Assembly: GCA_963705525.1 (NCBI GenBank)
Contig: CAVPJW010000003.1
Span: forward strand, 552,942-616,941
Reading direction: 5' to 3'
DNA length: 64,000 nt
DNA from: CAVPJW01 sp963705525
Lineage (GTDB): Bacteria > Acidobacteriota > Vicinamibacteria > Vicinamibacterales > CAVPJW01
Part shown: positions 7,324 through 17,011 of the stretch, one piece after another
Layout of the letters: every line of letters starts with the position of its first letter
Numbering within the stretch: position 1 is the first letter of the stretch
Notes under the pieces: model-generated
Seen by the model: only the letters and a program-made list of their open reading frames with translations
Told to the model about the DNA's origin: nothing
Database searches by the model: none
Program-made: the position numbers and the translations under genes

Positions 7324-9440
7324 CCAGGATCCCGAAAGATGGCGCGGCGCGCCTGTTCATCAATCGCGAGGTGTCGTGGCTCGCGTTCAACGAGCGTGTG
7401 TGGGAGGAGGCGGCCGATCCGTCGACGCCGCTCCTCGAGCGCGTGAAGTTCGCCGCGATTACCGCGTCCAACCTCGACGAGTTCTTCATGGTCCGCGTGG
7501 CCGGGCTTCAGCACGCCATCGCGGAAAACGACCCCTCCACCGACCTTTCGGGCATGACGCCAGCACAGCAACTGGCGGCCATCCGCCAGAAAGCACACGC
7601 ACTCGTCGAGGCTCTGTACCGAGTCGCGCTCGAGGAGCTCATGCCGGCGCTCAGCGCGCACGGCATCCGCATCCTTCGGTATGACGAGCTCGGCGACGGC
7701 CAGCGCGCGTCCCTGGCCGCGTTCTTTCGCGACTCAGTGCTTCCGGTCCTGACGCCGCTGGCCATCGACCAGTCGCGGCCGTTCCCCCTGCTGTCGTCGT
7801 TGACACTGAATCTCGCCCTGCTCCTCGACGCCGCCCCGGGAGAAGACGAGCGCCGGTTGGCCATCGTTCAGGTGCCGTCCGGGCTCGCGAGGCTCGTTCC
7901 CTTCGGCGAGCGCGCCCAGTTCGTTCTGCTCGAAGAAGTCATTCGCGCACACCTGCCTCAGCTTTTTCAGGGCCAGCCGATTCTCGAGGCCAGGGTTATT
8001 CGGCTGGCCAGGGATGCCGAGCTCGAGTTCGATGACGAGGGCGGACGCACGCACCTCGAGCAGGTCGAACGGGAAGTTCGCCGGCGTCGCCGAAGCGACG
8101 TGGTTCGTCTGGAGGTCGAATCGGCCGCGTCCGAGGAGCTGCTAGGGCTGCTCAGCCAGCGGCTCGACCTCGAGTCAGACGATCTGTACCCCGTGCCGGG
8201 CCCGCTCGATCTTCGCGTCCTCATGGGCCTGACAGAACTGCCGGGGTTTGTCGAGCTGCGCGATCCGCCGCTCCAGCCGGTCGGCGTGCTGGCGGAAGAG
8301 CATCAGACTGATCTCTTCTCGATCCTCGACGATCACGACGTGCTGCTTCACCATCCATACGACGCGTACGATCCGGTGATCGGACTCCTGGATCAGGCGG
8401 CGGATGATCCGGATGTCCTCGCCATCAAACAAACCCTCTACCGCACGAGCTCGGGCTCTCCGATCATCGCGAGCCTGCAGAGAGCGGCCGATCGAAACAA
8501 GCAGGTGACCGTTCTCGTCGAGCTCACGGCGCGCTTCGATGAAGAACGGAACATCCAGTGGGCGCGCGCTCTTGAAGAAGCTGGCGCCCATGTCATTTAC
8601 GGTGTTCGCGGCTACAAGACGCACGCGAAGATCTGCCTGATTGTCAGGCGCGGCCCACACGGCCTCCGCCGTTACATCCACCTGGGTACCGGCAACTACA
8701 ACGAGCGCACGGCACGCGCCTACACCGACTTTGGATTGATGACGACGTCACAGAAGATTGCCGAGGATGCGACGGAGTTCTTCAGCGCGATTACGGGTTA
8801 TTCGGATCCGCCGCGGCTGAAGGCGCTGTCGATGGCGCCCACTGGACTGCGACGGCGGTTTCTCAAGCTGATCGACCGCGAACGGCGCCGCGCCGAAGCG
8901 GGTCAACCCGCAGAAATCGTCGCCAAGATGAACTCGTTGATCGACGAAGAGATCATTCACGCGCTCTATGCGGCGTCGCAGGCCGGCGTGGTCATCCGGC
9001 TGAACGTCCGTGGCATCTGCGCGCTCCGGCCCGGCTTGCCCGGCATCAGCGCCAACATCGAGGTCGTCTCCATCGTCGACCGGTTTCTCGAACATGCGAG
9101 AACGTACTATTTCCTGAACGGCGGCGACGACGAGGTGTACCTGGCCAGCGCGGACTGGATGACGCGCAACCTCGACAAGCGCATCGAACTCATGTTCCCT
9201 GTGCAGGACGGATATCAGAAGGCCAGAGTTGTGTCGGCGCTTCGCGCGATGTTCAAGGACAATGTGAAGGCACGCCGGCTTCTCGCCGACGGCACCTACC
9301 GACGCGCAACTCGTGCGAGAGGGGAACAACCCTTTCGAGTTCAGCAGCACTTCCAGGAAGAAGCCCGGCGCCGGGCGTCGCTGGCGCGCGAGCTGGCCGG
9401 AGTGACGTTCGAACCCGAACGCGGGGACCCGTCGCGCTGA
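7320..9440 (+). CDS. ppk1: Polyphosphate kinase 1
   Basis: The product is 706 aa, usual for PPK1, which reversibly transfers the ATP gamma-phosphate onto polyphosphate. The start is GTG 7320, overlapping the ppx stop; upstream codons belong to ppx. The N-terminal domain opens with 'LFINREVSWLAFNERV' and contains 'ASNLDEFFMVRVAGL'. The phospholipase-D-like catalytic half has 'AIKQTLYRTS', 'LVELTARFDEERNI', 'GYKTHAKICLI' with the autophosphorylated His, and the second conserved motif around 'LNVRGICALRPG'. Pairing with ppx gives a two-gene polyphosphate turnover operon behind a Pho-like box. Confidence 0.96.
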   Translation: MTRIPKDGAARLFINREVSWLAFNERVWEEAADPSTPLLERVKFAAITASNLDEFFMVRVAGLQHAIAENDPSTDLSGMTPAQQLAAIRQKAHALVEALYRVALEELMPALSAHGIRILRYDELGDGQRASLAAFFRDSVLPVLTPLAIDQSRPFPLLSSLTLNLALLLDAAPGEDERRLAIVQVPSGLARLVPFGERAQFVLLEEVIRAHLPQLFQGQPILEARVIRLARDAELEFDDEGGRTHLEQVEREVRRRRRSDVVRLEVESAASEELLGLLSQRLDLESDDLYPVPGPLDLRVLMGLTELPGFVELRDPPLQPVGVLAEEHQTDLFSILDDHDVLLHHPYDAYDPVIGLLDQAADDPDVLAIKQTLYRTSSGSPIIASLQRAADRNKQVTVLVELTARFDEERNIQWARALEEAGAHVIYGVRGYKTHAKICLIVRRGPHGLRRYIHLGTGNYNERTARAYTDFGLMTTSQKIAEDATEFFSAITGYSDPPRLKALSMAPTGLRRRFLKLIDRERRRAEAGQPAEIVAKMNSLIDEEIIHALYAASQAGVVIRLNVRGICALRPGLPGISANIEVVSIVDRFLEHARTYYFLNGGDDEVYLASADWMTRNLDKRIELMFPVQDGYQKARVVSALRAMFKDNVKARRLLADGTYRRATRARGEQPFRVQQHFQEEARRRASLARELAGVTFEPERGDPSR

Positions 9441-9498
9441 CGCGAGGCCTGCTACGATAGCGGCATTGGAGAGTTCTCACTGGGCCTGGAGGATACTG

Positions 9499-9912
9499 AT
9501 GAGTCAGACGTTCCGCACGACCGGATTGGTGCTCGTTCTGTCATTCGTCGTGTGCGCGACCCGACCGCTCGTGGCGCAGCAGACGGCATCGCAGTTCTAC
9601 CTGTCATACCGCGCCGCCTTCGACAAAGCGATGAAGATGGAGGAGCTCCTGCCCTACATGGCGAAGAATGCGCGCGCTCAGATGGAAGCCACGCCCGCCG
9701 CCGATCGTCCCAAGATGTTCGGGATGCTCAAGATGGTCGCCCGCGTGACCGACCTGAAGATCCTCAAGGAAGTGAAGACGCCCACGGGCGGCGCGACGTT
9801 GACCGTCGAGGGCCTCGATCCCGACAAGAAAAAGACGACGGGGACCATCGACATCGTGAAGGAGGACGGTGCGTGGAAGCTGGACAAGGAAAGCTGGTCC
9901 GCCTCGTCATAG
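9499..9912 (+). CDS. Secreted hypothetical protein
   Basis: The product is a 137-aa protein with a cleavable signal peptide: a hydrophobic run at residues 8-22, then 'LVAQQ'. ATG 9499 is chosen over 9466 because GGAGGA at 9488-9493 is well spaced and the signal peptide then begins correctly. The mature part is a small alpha+beta domain ending 'EDGAWKLDKESWS', a pattern seen in NTF2/DUF4878-like periplasmic domains. Its 3' end encodes the SD and start of the next gene, with which it overlaps by 40 bases. Function unknown. Confidence 0.75.
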   Translation: MSQTFRTTGLVLVLSFVVCATRPLVAQQTASQFYLSYRAAFDKAMKMEELLPYMAKNARAQMEATPAADRPKMFGMLKMVARVTDLKILKEVKTPTGGATLTVEGLDPDKKKTTGTIDIVKEDGAWKLDKESWSASS

Positions 9913-10700
9913 CCTGCATCATCCTGGCCGTGCCGTCCTCGGCGAGTCCGCAGGGCGGCACGGCTTCGGGCTCCATCACGGTCAACGGCAGCACCGCTCC
10001 CCTCACCTACGTCTACGCGTCCGCGCAGCCGGGATTCTTCGACAAGAGCAAGGAAGACATTCGCGTTCTTGCCAGCACGGTCGCGCTCTCCGACGAGGCG
10101 AGGCGCGACGTCTTCGAGCTGATACACCTCGCGCGCGACGGCCAGGCGACGGCCATTGAGATTGTGATCGATGCCGATCGGCAGCCGATCAGCGGAGCCA
10201 TCTTCGCCAAGGCGTTCGAGGGCATGGTGTCGGCCACGGGCATGCACCTCTTCGAACCGGAGAAGTTCGAGCAGAAATGGATCTCCGGTCGCCTCAAGAT
10301 GGAAAGCCCGCATTCGTTCCAGGACGTGACGTTCGTCTACGACCTCACGTTCTCTGCGCCGATTCCGCGTCCGCCGACCGCTGATGAAGTCGCCGCCGCG
10401 CTGGCGAGTCCACCGGGGCAGGCCGCTTCGCGGCATGTCGCCGCAATCCTGGCTGGGCGGCTGCCGGCATTTGTCGCGACGCTGACGGCCGCCGCCGCGT
10501 CCGACTACAACGGTGGAGAGGGGGCTGCACGCCTGGCATCGCTCAAGGCGGAAACACCGCCCGACAGCCATGTCGTTGGTCTTGCGATGACCGCGGATGG
10601 GCAGGCCGTGGCCACAGTGCAGGGCCTGCGCGACGGGATCATCATCGAGTCCACGTTGATGCTGGAGCTCGAGCAGGGCGTTTGGAAGGTGGGAAAGTAG
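9873..10700 (+). CDS. Secreted hypothetical protein overlapping its upstream neighbour
   Basis: The product is 275 aa from GTG 9873. AAGGAGGA at 9859-9866 sits inside the preceding gene at ideal spacing, and the new frame at once encodes a signal peptide ('LVRLVIACIILAVPSSAS'). The longer open frame back to 9552 is the shadow of the preceding gene. The mature protein is repeatedly alpha+beta, with 'SGSITVNGSTAPLTYVYA' near the start and 'GVWKVGK' at the end, echoing the neighbour's C-terminus. I recognise no enzyme motif. The 40-base overlap suggests the two proteins are made together. Confidence 0.7.
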   Translation: MEAGQGKLVRLVIACIILAVPSSASPQGGTASGSITVNGSTAPLTYVYASAQPGFFDKSKEDIRVLASTVALSDEARRDVFELIHLARDGQATAIEIVIDADRQPISGAIFAKAFEGMVSATGMHLFEPEKFEQKWISGRLKMESPHSFQDVTFVYDLTFSAPIPRPPTADEVAAALASPPGQAASRHVAAILAGRLPAFVATLTAAAASDYNGGEGAARLASLKAETPPDSHVVGLAMTADGQAVATVQGLRDGIIIESTLMLELEQGVWKVGK

Positions 10701-10740
10701 GGAAGGCGGATCTCCAGGTCTCGCTTCGCACGCCCGATTG

Positions 10741-11078
10741 TCACTCTGCTCTTGTCAGCGCGAGCACGGCGTAGGCCGTCGCTGCGTCGCTCATGAAACG
10801 GCCAATGTCCGTCGAGAGATCGCGGGGCGCTCATTTGGCGACTCGACGCGCCAACGTCCTTCAGTGGCATCCTGACTGCCGGCCAGCCACGCGAGGCTGC
10901 ACCAGCTCTGACGCCCGTCCATGTACGCCGCGGCGGCCTTCCTGTTCCATGTGCGCGACGGCTCGGCTGCCGTCGAGCCAGACGTGGCGAATCCGCGTGC
11001 GGCCAGCGCTGCGGCGAAGATGATCGTGGAGCACGTCAACCACTTCATGATCACCGGAGAATACCAGAAGGCGCGCAC
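10741..11078 (-). pseudogene. Relic of a secreted squalene-cyclase-like protein, middle deleted
   Basis: Only the two ends of a much longer protein remain. The 5' part (11078 or 11048 downward) has a signal peptide 'MKWLTCSTIIFAAALAARG' followed by 'WNRKAAAAYMDGRQSW', the known N-terminus of a large Acidobacteriota family of terpene-cyclase-like alpha-barrel proteins. It then jumps to 'GSQDATEGRW', normally near the C-terminus, and shifts frame. The last frame reads 'DLSTDIGRFMSDAATAYAV', then 'LALTRAE' and TGA at 10741-10743, exactly the family's end. An internal deletion of most of the protein plus a frameshift explains this. Family identity is from memory. Confidence 0.7.
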
Positions 11079-11144
11079 GGTTGGAGCAGGACGGGCTCGG
11101 AGTTAGACTCACTCGACGAAGCCCCACTGACGCGGAGAACCACG

Positions 11145-13133
11145 ATGCCGAGGATGCTGCGAGTCCTTTTCTTTTCAGGCACCTGCGCATTGGCGGCGCT
11201 GTGTGCGGACGCCCAGATCTCTCTTGACAGGCATCCATTTGGTGCCGACGACTGGGCCGGCCTGCGACGCGCGACAGCCGTTGCCGTGACGCCTGATGGC
11301 TCGACGGTTCTGTATCGTGTCGCCGTTGGTGGCCTCAGGGATCCCGATACAATCGAGTGGCGGCTGATCGACACGAGCGGCGCGAATCCGCGAAGACTCA
11401 TGCTGCCGGATCGCTTCACACCCGCCGGGTTCACGCGCGATGCCGCCTCCCTCTACGGGATCTACGAGGTCAACAAGATCCGCCAGTTCGCGATCTTTCC
11501 GCTGGCCGGCGTGAACGCGAGTCAGACGCCATCAGTCATCGTTGCCCTGCCTCGGGGCGTTCATTCCGCGTCGATCTCGCCGGACGGCGCACGGTTCGCG
11601 CTCCTTGCATCGCCGCAGGCGGCGGATCCGCTGGCCGACACGCGGACGATTATCGAGCCGGAACAGACCGGCCTCTTTGTCGTGAGTGCCGACGGCACGG
11701 GGCTGACGAGATGGTGTCCCACCCTGGCGAACATCGCCGACTCCGTATCGGCGCCGTCTGCGGGAGGATCGACGGCCATCGAATGGTCCCCGGACGGCAC
11801 GTCGCTTGCCGTCATCTCGCAGACTCCGAAGATCGGCTTTCACGACGTGAAGTCGTTCATCGACATCTGTTCGGCTGCGGGACAACGGCGCGTTGCGGAG
11901 GTGCCGAACGTCGCCAATGGCATCGCGTGGGGAAACGGCGGAGCGTCGCTGGCGTTTCTGAGCACGACGAATTCCGTCGTGACACCCGATCACGTGTGGA
12001 CCGTGCCGTCGGCTGGCGGAACCCCGGTTGATCGCACACCCGATCTCGCGGGTTCGGCGATGGTGCTCATGGGCGATCCGCGAGGCAATATCTGGGTGGT
12101 CGTCGAACGCGGCGTCCAGAACGAAATTCACACATTCGAGGCCGGGCGGTTGACGCCTGTCTATCGGTGGCCTGAAGGTGTGACCCTGGGGTTGCCTGTA
12201 CTGTCGCGGCTCAAGGAAGCCCGCGAGCAGCTGGTCTTTACGGTTGCCGATCCGCGGCACGCGCCCAATGTGGCGGTCGCACGGAACAAGGAGCTGGTCA
12301 AGATCACGTCAGAGGGCGACGAGGCGCTGGCGAAAGTCGATCTGGGCGCCGTGCGGGTCGTGAACTGGACGAGCAAGGAAGGCATCAAGCTGGAAGGCAT
12401 CGTGACCTTCCCGGCGGGCTACCAGGACGGCCGTCGCGATCCGTTCCTCGTGCTTCCGCATGGAGGACCTGAAGGCAACGATCCGCTGTTCTTCGATGCG
12501 CTGTCACGCCTCGTCGCAGGCATGGGTTACGTTGTCCTGCAGCCGCAGTATCGAGGGTCGACCGGGTACGGCGCCGACTTTCTCGAATCGATCTATCAGC
12601 ATTTTGGCGATCGCGCGTATAGAGACGTGGACAGCGCGACGGACTTTGCCGTTGCCGAGGGTTGGGCCGATCCCGATCGCCTCGCGATCTTCGGGTGGAG
12701 CGCCGGGGGATTCATGACGTCGTGGACGATCACCCAGACGAGTCGATATCGCGCGGCAGTTGAAGGAGCCGGCATCACCGACTGGGCCAGCTTCATCTGG
12801 ACGAGCGACGTGCAGCAGATCGATTACGACGCAACCTGGCCGGAACAGGACATCGCGACGTACCATCGATTCTCGGCTGTGATGCAGGCCGACAAAGTCA
12901 CCACGCCCCTCCTGATCCTGCACGGGGAATCCGACCTGCGGGTCCCGCTCTATCAAGGACGGGAGTATTTCGAGGCGCTGCTGGCGCGGGGGAAGGTCGC
13001 GCGGATGGTCACATATCCGGGCTCCGGTCATTTTCCCGCCCGCTGGGATCAGCGCCGCGACATGGTCCGCGAGATCGAGGCGTGGCTCACGCGGCACAAT
13101 CCTCCAGGCGGCGCCAGACAGAGCGGCAGATGA
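11145..13133 (+). CDS. S9 family prolyl oligopeptidase / acylaminoacyl-peptidase-like
   Basis: The 662-aa exported serine peptidase starts ATG 11145 with a signal peptide (residues 3-21, 'FFSGTCALAALCADAQ'). Residues of about 30-400 form a WD40-like beta-propeller, which in the family limits access to oligopeptides. About 410-655 form the alpha/beta hydrolase domain. The triad is visible: Ser519 in 'GWSAGGF', Asp597 in 'GESDLRVP', and His629 in 'GSGHFP'. The oxyanion region is 'VLPHGGPEG'. Its TGA overlaps the next ATG, so it may be cotranscribed with the glycosyltransferase gene, although no functional link is evident. Confidence 0.92.
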   Translation: MPRMLRVLFFSGTCALAALCADAQISLDRHPFGADDWAGLRRATAVAVTPDGSTVLYRVAVGGLRDPDTIEWRLIDTSGANPRRLMLPDRFTPAGFTRDAASLYGIYEVNKIRQFAIFPLAGVNASQTPSVIVALPRGVHSASISPDGARFALLASPQAADPLADTRTIIEPEQTGLFVVSADGTGLTRWCPTLANIADSVSAPSAGGSTAIEWSPDGTSLAVISQTPKIGFHDVKSFIDICSAAGQRRVAEVPNVANGIAWGNGGASLAFLSTTNSVVTPDHVWTVPSAGGTPVDRTPDLAGSAMVLMGDPRGNIWVVVERGVQNEIHTFEAGRLTPVYRWPEGVTLGLPVLSRLKEAREQLVFTVADPRHAPNVAVARNKELVKITSEGDEALAKVDLGAVRVVNWTSKEGIKLEGIVTFPAGYQDGRRDPFLVLPHGGPEGNDPLFFDALSRLVAGMGYVVLQPQYRGSTGYGADFLESIYQHFGDRAYRDVDSATDFAVAEGWADPDRLAIFGWSAGGFMTSWTITQTSRYRAAVEGAGITDWASFIWTSDVQQIDYDATWPEQDIATYHRFSAVMQADKVTTPLLILHGESDLRVPLYQGREYFEALLARGKVARMVTYPGSGHFPARWDQRRDMVREIEAWLTRHNPPGGARQSGR

Positions 13134-16100
13134 TCGGAAGGTCGCTGTTCGACGCGCGGCTCGAGCTCGTCGAGCTCCCACAGCCAGTGCGGGCGCAAAG
13201 CACTCACCACATCATCGTTCGCCTCACGAAGCACTCCGACGGATCGTGGCCGGCCAGGGGCGATCGACCGGTTCACCTGTCCTATCACTGGCTCGACCGA
13301 TCTGGCGCGACCGTGATTCACGACGGCGTGCGGACGCCGATTCCCGACGGGATTTCCCTGGAAGAGCCCACGCCTCTCGTCATGGACGTCCAGACACCGC
13401 CCGCGGCGGGCGACTTCCGTCTTCGCCTCACGCTCGTGCAGGAGAATGTCGCGTGGTTCGAGGATCGCGGCTTTCAGCCGCTCGACCTGGACATCGCCGT
13501 CTTCGAGCCCGATCGCGACGGGCTGGAGGAACGGCGGCTGAAGCGGTCGTCCGCACGCTACCGCCGCATCCTGGAAGACCGTCGTCGGCATCGTTCCTAC
13601 CGCACCTGGAGCGAGTACCTCCGCTGGGCGATGGTCAATCACGAATTCCACGCGCCGTACGGCGACGGCGACCGGCACGTCCTGGCCATGCTCGAAAGCC
13701 AGGCCGATCGACTGGCTCGTTCGTATCGATCTCGCGAGCAGCATCGGCTCGTGTCCGTGATCATGCCGGCGCTCAACCGGGCGTCGATCATCGGCGAAGC
13801 GATCGGTTCTGTCGTCGAGCAGTCCTATACCAACTGGGAGCTGATCGTGATCGACGATGGAAGTACTGATGGAACGGCGGCGGCGGCTCTCGCGTCTGGT
13901 GATCAGCGGATCCGCGTGATCGGTCTCGAGAAAAATGTCGGTCCGGCCGCGGCCCGGAACGCCGGGCTCCGGAGTGCGAGGGGCTCGCTGTTCGCGTACC
14001 TCGATTCCGACAACCTCTGGATGCCGGACTATCTGCTGGTGATGGTCAACGCGCTGATGGATTCACCACGCCGCTCCGGCGCGTACTGCGCCCAGCGTCT
14101 GACCGAGCGGTTGAAGAACGAGGTTGCCGACGGCGTCCGCTTCGGTCCCTTCGGCCGAGCGCTGCTCGAGAATTTCAACTATGTCGATATCAACGCACTT
14201 GTCCACGATCGCGCGGCGCTCGATCGCATCGGCGGCTTCGACGAGCGCGTCGACCCTTCTGAGGATTGGGATCTCGTGCTTCGTCTCTCTGCCGAGCGGC
14301 CGCTCCTGGCGGTTCCGGCACTGCTCTCGCATTACCGATACGACTACGCGCTCTCGCCGCAAAGCGATGTGGGCGATACGGCCAGGGCCGTCGAACAGAT
14401 CCGCACGGGGCTCGCGTCGCGATCCTTCAGGCTGCCGCTTGCCGGAAGGGCGCCGGTACCTCCTGAGGCAATCGATTACAGATTCTTCCCGGCGGGTGAA
14501 GTGCGGACGCTGTCCAGACCCGGCCGGTTCGCGACGATCATCGTGCCGAGCTTCGAAGCGCCCTCATACCTCGACGCCTGTCTTCAGGCAGTCTCCGCGT
14601 TTACAACTCCCGGCACCTACGAAGTCGTGGTCATCGACAACGCGTCGGGGCCCGAGACCAGAGCAGTTCTCGGCACTCATCGTCGTAACCCGGCCATTCG
14701 CCTAATCGAGAACGAACGGAACTATGGCTTTACCTACGCGGTAAACCAGGGGATTGTCGCCGCGCGTCCTGACAGCGACGTGGTGCTCCTGAACAACGAC
14801 GCGCTCGTCACGCCCGGCTGGCTCGAAGCGCTTCGTGAGGTCGTGGAGCTCATACCTGATGCCGGCATTGCCCTGCCCCGGCAGGTCATGCTGCCCGGCA
14901 CCAAGACGATGAAGGTTCACGTTCCGGACGCGAACGTCGGGAACGAGCTCGACGTCAACCTCTCGGATCATCACGCCAATGTGCTCGATCCCAGCCTCGA
15001 TCCCGATCGCGGTTTTGTCGAGCTGACCTTTGCCCCATTCTTTTGTGCGTATATCACCCGCGAGTGCGTGCGGGCGGTGGGACTTCTCGACTGGGAAAAC
15101 GGACGACACTACGGTTCCGATCGCGTTTACTGCGACCTGGTGCGAGACCAAGCTGGCCTGCGCCTCGTGTACACGCCGCACGCCAAGGTCTATCACTTTC
15201 TGCAGCGGGCGACAGCAGATCTCCAGGAGCGACGACGCGAGGAGTACCGCGAGGTCTACGTCGAGAATCGATGGGAAGGTGCGCGGCCGCCGCCGCTCGT
15301 CCTGCCGGAAGGTGGCGATGAACCCGTTCGCTCGAGCTTCGTCTCCTCTTCGAAGCGCGATCATCCGCTTGACCTGCTGGCTCTTGCGCTGATCGATCTC
15401 AACGGCGTGTCCCCCGACGATGGATCGCTGTTCCCGAATCATTTTGAACCACCGAGCAGCGTCCGGGAACGACGGGCGATCAGATTGGAGGGGTGCGACT
15501 GGCCCGCGCACGCGTTGACGATGGTCGGCCTCTGGCGGCTGAAGCAGCTGCGTGAGGCGATCGAGACGGTGGTGTCCGACGGCGTCCCGGGTGATGTCGT
15601 CGAGACCGGGGTCTGGCGGGGCGGGGCGAGCATCTTCGCCCGGGCCACGCTCCGGGCGCTGAATGTGACTGACCGAACGGTGTGGTGCGCCGACAGCTTC
15701 GCAGGGCTGCCGCCCCCTGATGTGACGCGCTATCCGATTGAGGAAGGCGACACACACCATCAGGTGGAATACCTCAAAGTCGGCCTTCCCGAAGTGAAGC
15801 GCGGCTTCGAACAGTTTGGTCTGCTCGACGATCGAGTCAGGTTTCTTCCTGGTTGGTTCTCCGAAACACTGCCGCACGCGCCGATTGAGTCGATTGCCGT
15901 CCTCAGGCTCGACGCCGACATGTACGGCTCCACGATCGAAGCCCTTCGACATCTCTACCCGCGCGTGTCGCCGGGAGGATTCGTGATTATCGACGACTAT
16001 GGCGCGATTCAGGCTTGCCGTCGGGCCGTGGATGACTACCGGGCGGAGAACGGCATCGTCGCTCCGTTGCAATTCATCGATCGGAGCGGACGATTCTGGC

Positions 16101-17002
16101 AAATACGGAAGAGATTCACGAATGAAGAGCGGGCCACCGTCGCCGCCGCCGACCGTGCAGCGCCGGAACCCGACCCTGACATCTGGCCCGGTCACGAGCG
16201 CTGGGAAAACAGGCAGCGGACCGAACAGGCGAGACGCCGCTTCGACGCCGGCGACGTGGCTGCTGCGCGCAGTCTGGCCATGCAGGTGCTCGAAGAGGAG
16301 CCCAACAACCTCGCTGCCGCTCTGGTCCTCGCCGACATCGAATTCCCCGGGCCCGATTATCTCGCTGCCCTGCGCGATATTCACGCACGTCGAAAGCCGA
16401 GCGCATATGTCGAGCTCGGCGTGTTCAAGGGAGATTCGCTGAATCTCGCGAGTCCGGCCTGTCGAACAATAGCTGTCGATCCGCGACCGATGATGGAAGA
16501 GGGCTCGTCAACGAATGCCCGCATGTTTCGAACGACGAGTCAGCATTTCTTTGCCAGCGGCAACGCCGAGCGCTGGCTCGATCACGGCTTCGATCTCGCC
16601 TTCATCGATGCATCGCATCGTTTCGCCTCGGCGCTCCTCGACTTCATGTGTCTGGAGCGGTTCGCGCGGTCCGGAGCCGCAATCCTGATGCACGACACCA
16701 TGCCGTTCGACGAACGCATGGCCTCGCCGGTGCGTTCGACGACCTTCTATTCGGGTGACGTCTGGAAGGTCATCCAGGTGCTTCGAGAGCTGCGACCCGA
16801 TCTTGCGCTGTACACCATCCCCTGTGCGCCGTCTGGCCTGACCGTGATCGAGAATCTGAATCCGGCATCAACCGTGCTGTGGACGCACTACAGCGACACT
16901 GTGGCCCGGTTCGAGAAAGCGCCATTCACAGACTTCATCAGCCGGCGCGAGACGTTGCTCAACGTCGTCCGGCCGTCCGGCGCCAATGCCTCCGGAAGCT
17001 GA
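13130..17002 (+). CDS. Multidomain glycan-modifying protein: two GT2 domains plus two methyltransferase domains
   Basis: The product is 1290 aa from ATG 13130 (ATGA overlap with the peptidase stop). In order: residues 1-120 form a beta-rich domain like the Wzt C-terminal carbohydrate-binding domain. About 207-420 is a GT-A family 2 glycosyltransferase ('VSVIMPALNRASIIGEAI', 'VIDDGSTDGT', 'YLDSDNLW'). About 464-700 is a second GT2 ('TIIVPSFEAPSYLDACL', 'VIDNASG'). About 785-1000 is a TylF/MycF-like O-methyltransferase ('VVETGVWRGGASIFARA', 'LRLDADMYGST', 'VIIDDYGA'). A TPR-like unit precedes a Methyltransf_24-type domain at about 1074-1270 ('YVELGVFKGDSLNLA', 'FIDASH'). It probably builds and O-methylates a cell-surface glycan. 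The acceptor is unknown. Confidence 0.88.
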   Translation: MIGRSLFDARLELVELPQPVRAQSTHHIIVRLTKHSDGSWPARGDRPVHLSYHWLDRSGATVIHDGVRTPIPDGISLEEPTPLVMDVQTPPAAGDFRLRLTLVQENVAWFEDRGFQPLDLDIAVFEPDRDGLEERRLKRSSARYRRILEDRRRHRSYRTWSEYLRWAMVNHEFHAPYGDGDRHVLAMLESQADRLARSYRSREQHRLVSVIMPALNRASIIGEAIGSVVEQSYTNWELIVIDDGSTDGTAAAALASGDQRIRVIGLEKNVGPAAARNAGLRSARGSLFAYLDSDNLWMPDYLLVMVNALMDSPRRSGAYCAQRLTERLKNEVADGVRFGPFGRALLENFNYVDINALVHDRAALDRIGGFDERVDPSEDWDLVLRLSAERPLLAVPALLSHYRYDYALSPQSDVGDTARAVEQIRTGLASRSFRLPLAGRAPVPPEAIDYRFFPAGEVRTLSRPGRFATIIVPSFEAPSYLDACLQAVSAFTTPGTYEVVVIDNASGPETRAVLGTHRRNPAIRLIENERNYGFTYAVNQGIVAARPDSDVVLLNNDALVTPGWLEALREVVELIPDAGIALPRQVMLPGTKTMKVHVPDANVGNELDVNLSDHHANVLDPSLDPDRGFVELTFAPFFCAYITRECVRAVGLLDWENGRHYGSDRVYCDLVRDQAGLRLVYTPHAKVYHFLQRATADLQERRREEYREVYVENRWEGARPPPLVLPEGGDEPVRSSFVSSSKRDHPLDLLALALIDLNGVSPDDGSLFPNHFEPPSSVRERRAIRLEGCDWPAHALTMVGLWRLKQLREAIETVVSDGVPGDVVETGVWRGGASIFARATLRALNVTDRTVWCADSFAGLPPPDVTRYPIEEGDTHHQVEYLKVGLPEVKRGFEQFGLLDDRVRFLPGWFSETLPHAPIESIAVLRLDADMYGSTIEALRHLYPRVSPGGFVIIDDYGAIQACRRAVDDYRAENGIVAPLQFIDRSGRFWQIRKRFTNEERATVAAADRAAPEPDPDIWPGHERWENRQRTEQARRRFDAGDVAAARSLAMQVLEEEPNNLAAALVLADIEFPGPDYLAALRDIHARRKPSAYVELGVFKGDSLNLASPACRTIAVDPRPMMEEGSSTNARMFRTTSQHFFASGNAERWLDHGFDLAFIDASHRFASALLDFMCLERFARSGAAILMHDTMPFDERMASPVRSTTFYSGDVWKVIQVLRELRPDLALYTIPCAPSGLTVIENLNPASTVLWTHYSDTVARFEKAPFTDFISRRETLLNVVRPSGANASGS

Positions 17003-17011
17003 TTGGCCGGA

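Noticed and set aside
10793..11023. Plus-strand ORF opposite the squalene-cyclase-like relic
   Set aside because: No SD, and the minus strand carries recognisable N- and C-terminal family motifs.
14702..16384. 560-codon minus-strand frame opposite the glycosyltransferase/methyltransferase gene
   Set aside because: No recognisable domain or start signal; the other strand has four clear domains.
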